A DNA stretch of 6,649 nucleotides, taken from contig DPLR01000598.1 of assembly GCA_003541895.1 (NCBI GenBank), positions 1-6,649 of the forward strand. The letters run 5' to 3'. Both the position numbers and the translations under genes were made by a program. A model generated the notes under the pieces. The model worked only from the letters and a program-made list of their open reading frames with translations, made no database searches and was not told where the DNA came from. Source of the stretch: Cytophagales bacterium. GTDB lineage: Bacteria > Bacteroidota > Bacteroidia > Cytophagales > Cyclobacteriaceae. Below are positions 6,251 through 6,649 of the stretch, piece after piece (position 1 is the first letter of the stretch; each line of letters starts with the position of its first letter).

Positions 6251-6279
6251 AAGCCCTCGCTATAAACTAGCGAGGGCTT
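6251..6279 (+). terminator. Strong hairpin terminator after the 5658 gene
   Basis: aagccctcgcta (6251-6262) and tagcgagggctt (6268-6279) form a perfect 12-bp, GC-rich stem with the 5-base loop taaac, 14 bases after the stop codon. An A-run precedes the stem, while the plus-strand tail (ccttc) is only mildly T-rich, so the U-tract is better in the minus direction. It likely ends the plus-strand gene and may work both ways. No minus-strand gene reads into it within the window. Confidence 0.85.
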
Positions 6280-6443
6280 CCTTCAAACTCCCGCATCAGC
6301 TGAATATCGTCTTAAATGGCGATTCATCTTAAGCGCATTAATCTTTAGACCTTGATTTTCGTTTCACTGATAGAAACTTTCTTGAATACTTAGTAGAAAT
6401 GTGTTTAAGATTTTCATTTATCGAATCATAAAAAACAAATTTT

Positions 6444-6649
6444 ATGAAAGCTATAAGAAGAAACTTTCAAGGCACAGTGCTAGCAAAAGATACACCAGTC
6501 ATCCGTTTCTTAAAATGGGTTTTATTAGTGCTGTTCGTGGCCATGGCATTATGGCCTGTGTTTGCCCAAAGTAATAGACTGGAAACGGAAAAAGGTTTGA
6601 CTGAAGCCATTGCTCCTTTTGATGCCGATGTACGATACAATATTTTCAT
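6444..6649 (+). CDS. Exported protein of unknown function, N-terminal part only
   Basis: From ATG 6444 the frame stays open for 68 codons to the window edge. The product starts MKAIRRNFQGTVLAKDTPVI and has a long polar n-region of about 24 residues, then a hydrophobic stretch (WVLLVLFVAMALWPVFA, residues 25-41) with predicted cleavage after Val-Phe-Ala and Gln42 as first mature residue. The visible mature part (SNRLETEKGLTEAIAPFDAD, then VRYNIF) ends at the border. 'EAIAPFDADVR' faintly recalls DUF3300-like exported proteins that begin with a similar Ala-Pro-phrase; that is a weak guess. The leader is A-rich (cataaaaaacaaatttt) and a terminator sits 165 bases upstream, so this begins a new transcript. 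The opposite-strand frame at 6467-6649 is taken as a shadow. A later start would cut into the signal peptide, so 6444 is preferred. Confidence 0.8.
   Translation, partial: MKAIRRNFQGTVLAKDTPVIRFLKWVLLVLFVAMALWPVFAQSNRLETEKGLTEAIAPFDADVRYNIF

Noticed and set aside
6361..6377. gtttc/gaaac inverted repeat before the right-edge gene as an operator
   Set aside because: Arms of 5 bases in AT-rich DNA are expected by chance, and nothing else supports a site there.

Overview
The window looks like chromosomal DNA from a member of the Bacteroidota, possibly a Cytophagales-type lineage; the phylum is a firm inference, the order is a guess. The reasons are AT-rich DNA, genes preceded by A-rich leaders instead of strong Shine-Dalgarno sites, nearly every gene encoding an exported protein, and signal peptides whose predicted cleavage site is followed by glutamine (the 'Q-rule' of this phylum). 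No tRNA, rRNA, CRISPR array, transposase or integrase was seen.

Layout: (1) Left edge, minus strand: the first 47 codons of an exported, probably outer-membrane, protein (1-142), and behind it a small cytosolic-looking 92-residue protein of unknown function (309-587). (2) A 434-base gap (588-1021) with no convincing gene but several inverted repeats, some of which could form mutually exclusive hairpins. (3) A tight plus-strand operon of four exported proteins (1022-5461): a lipoprotein, a small periplasmic or secreted protein, a protein with a signal or anchor segment, and an 825-residue leucine-rich-repeat (LRR) protein. Spacings are 2 bases, 27 bases and a 14-base overlap. (4) A separate plus-strand gene (5658-6236) for a small exported protein with two beta-rich halves, closed by a strong hairpin terminator (6251-6279). 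(5) Right edge, plus strand: the start of another exported protein (6444 onward).

The most interesting part is the four-gene operon. By eye, the lipoprotein, the second protein and the N-terminus of the LRR protein share one alpha/beta pattern: a hydrophobic helix, an Leu-Phe or Ile-Phe pair, a Tyr-Leu-x-x-Leu/Ile helix about 24-29 residues later, then beta strands. The third protein has a looser version. The LRR protein is built of three units, each opening with a Trp-Trp-x-x-Leu-Ser-x-x-Trp cap, continuing with 22-residue LRRs, and ending in a short helix-strand cap. A reasonable but unproven reading is an envelope complex in which the LRR protein supplies a large binding surface and the smaller partners assemble through related domains. 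I do not recognise the operon as any named system.

Several annotated starts differ from the longest open frame: 2131 rather than 2104, 2984 rather than 2945, and 5658 rather than 5604. In each case the later start places a normal signal peptide at the very N-terminus.
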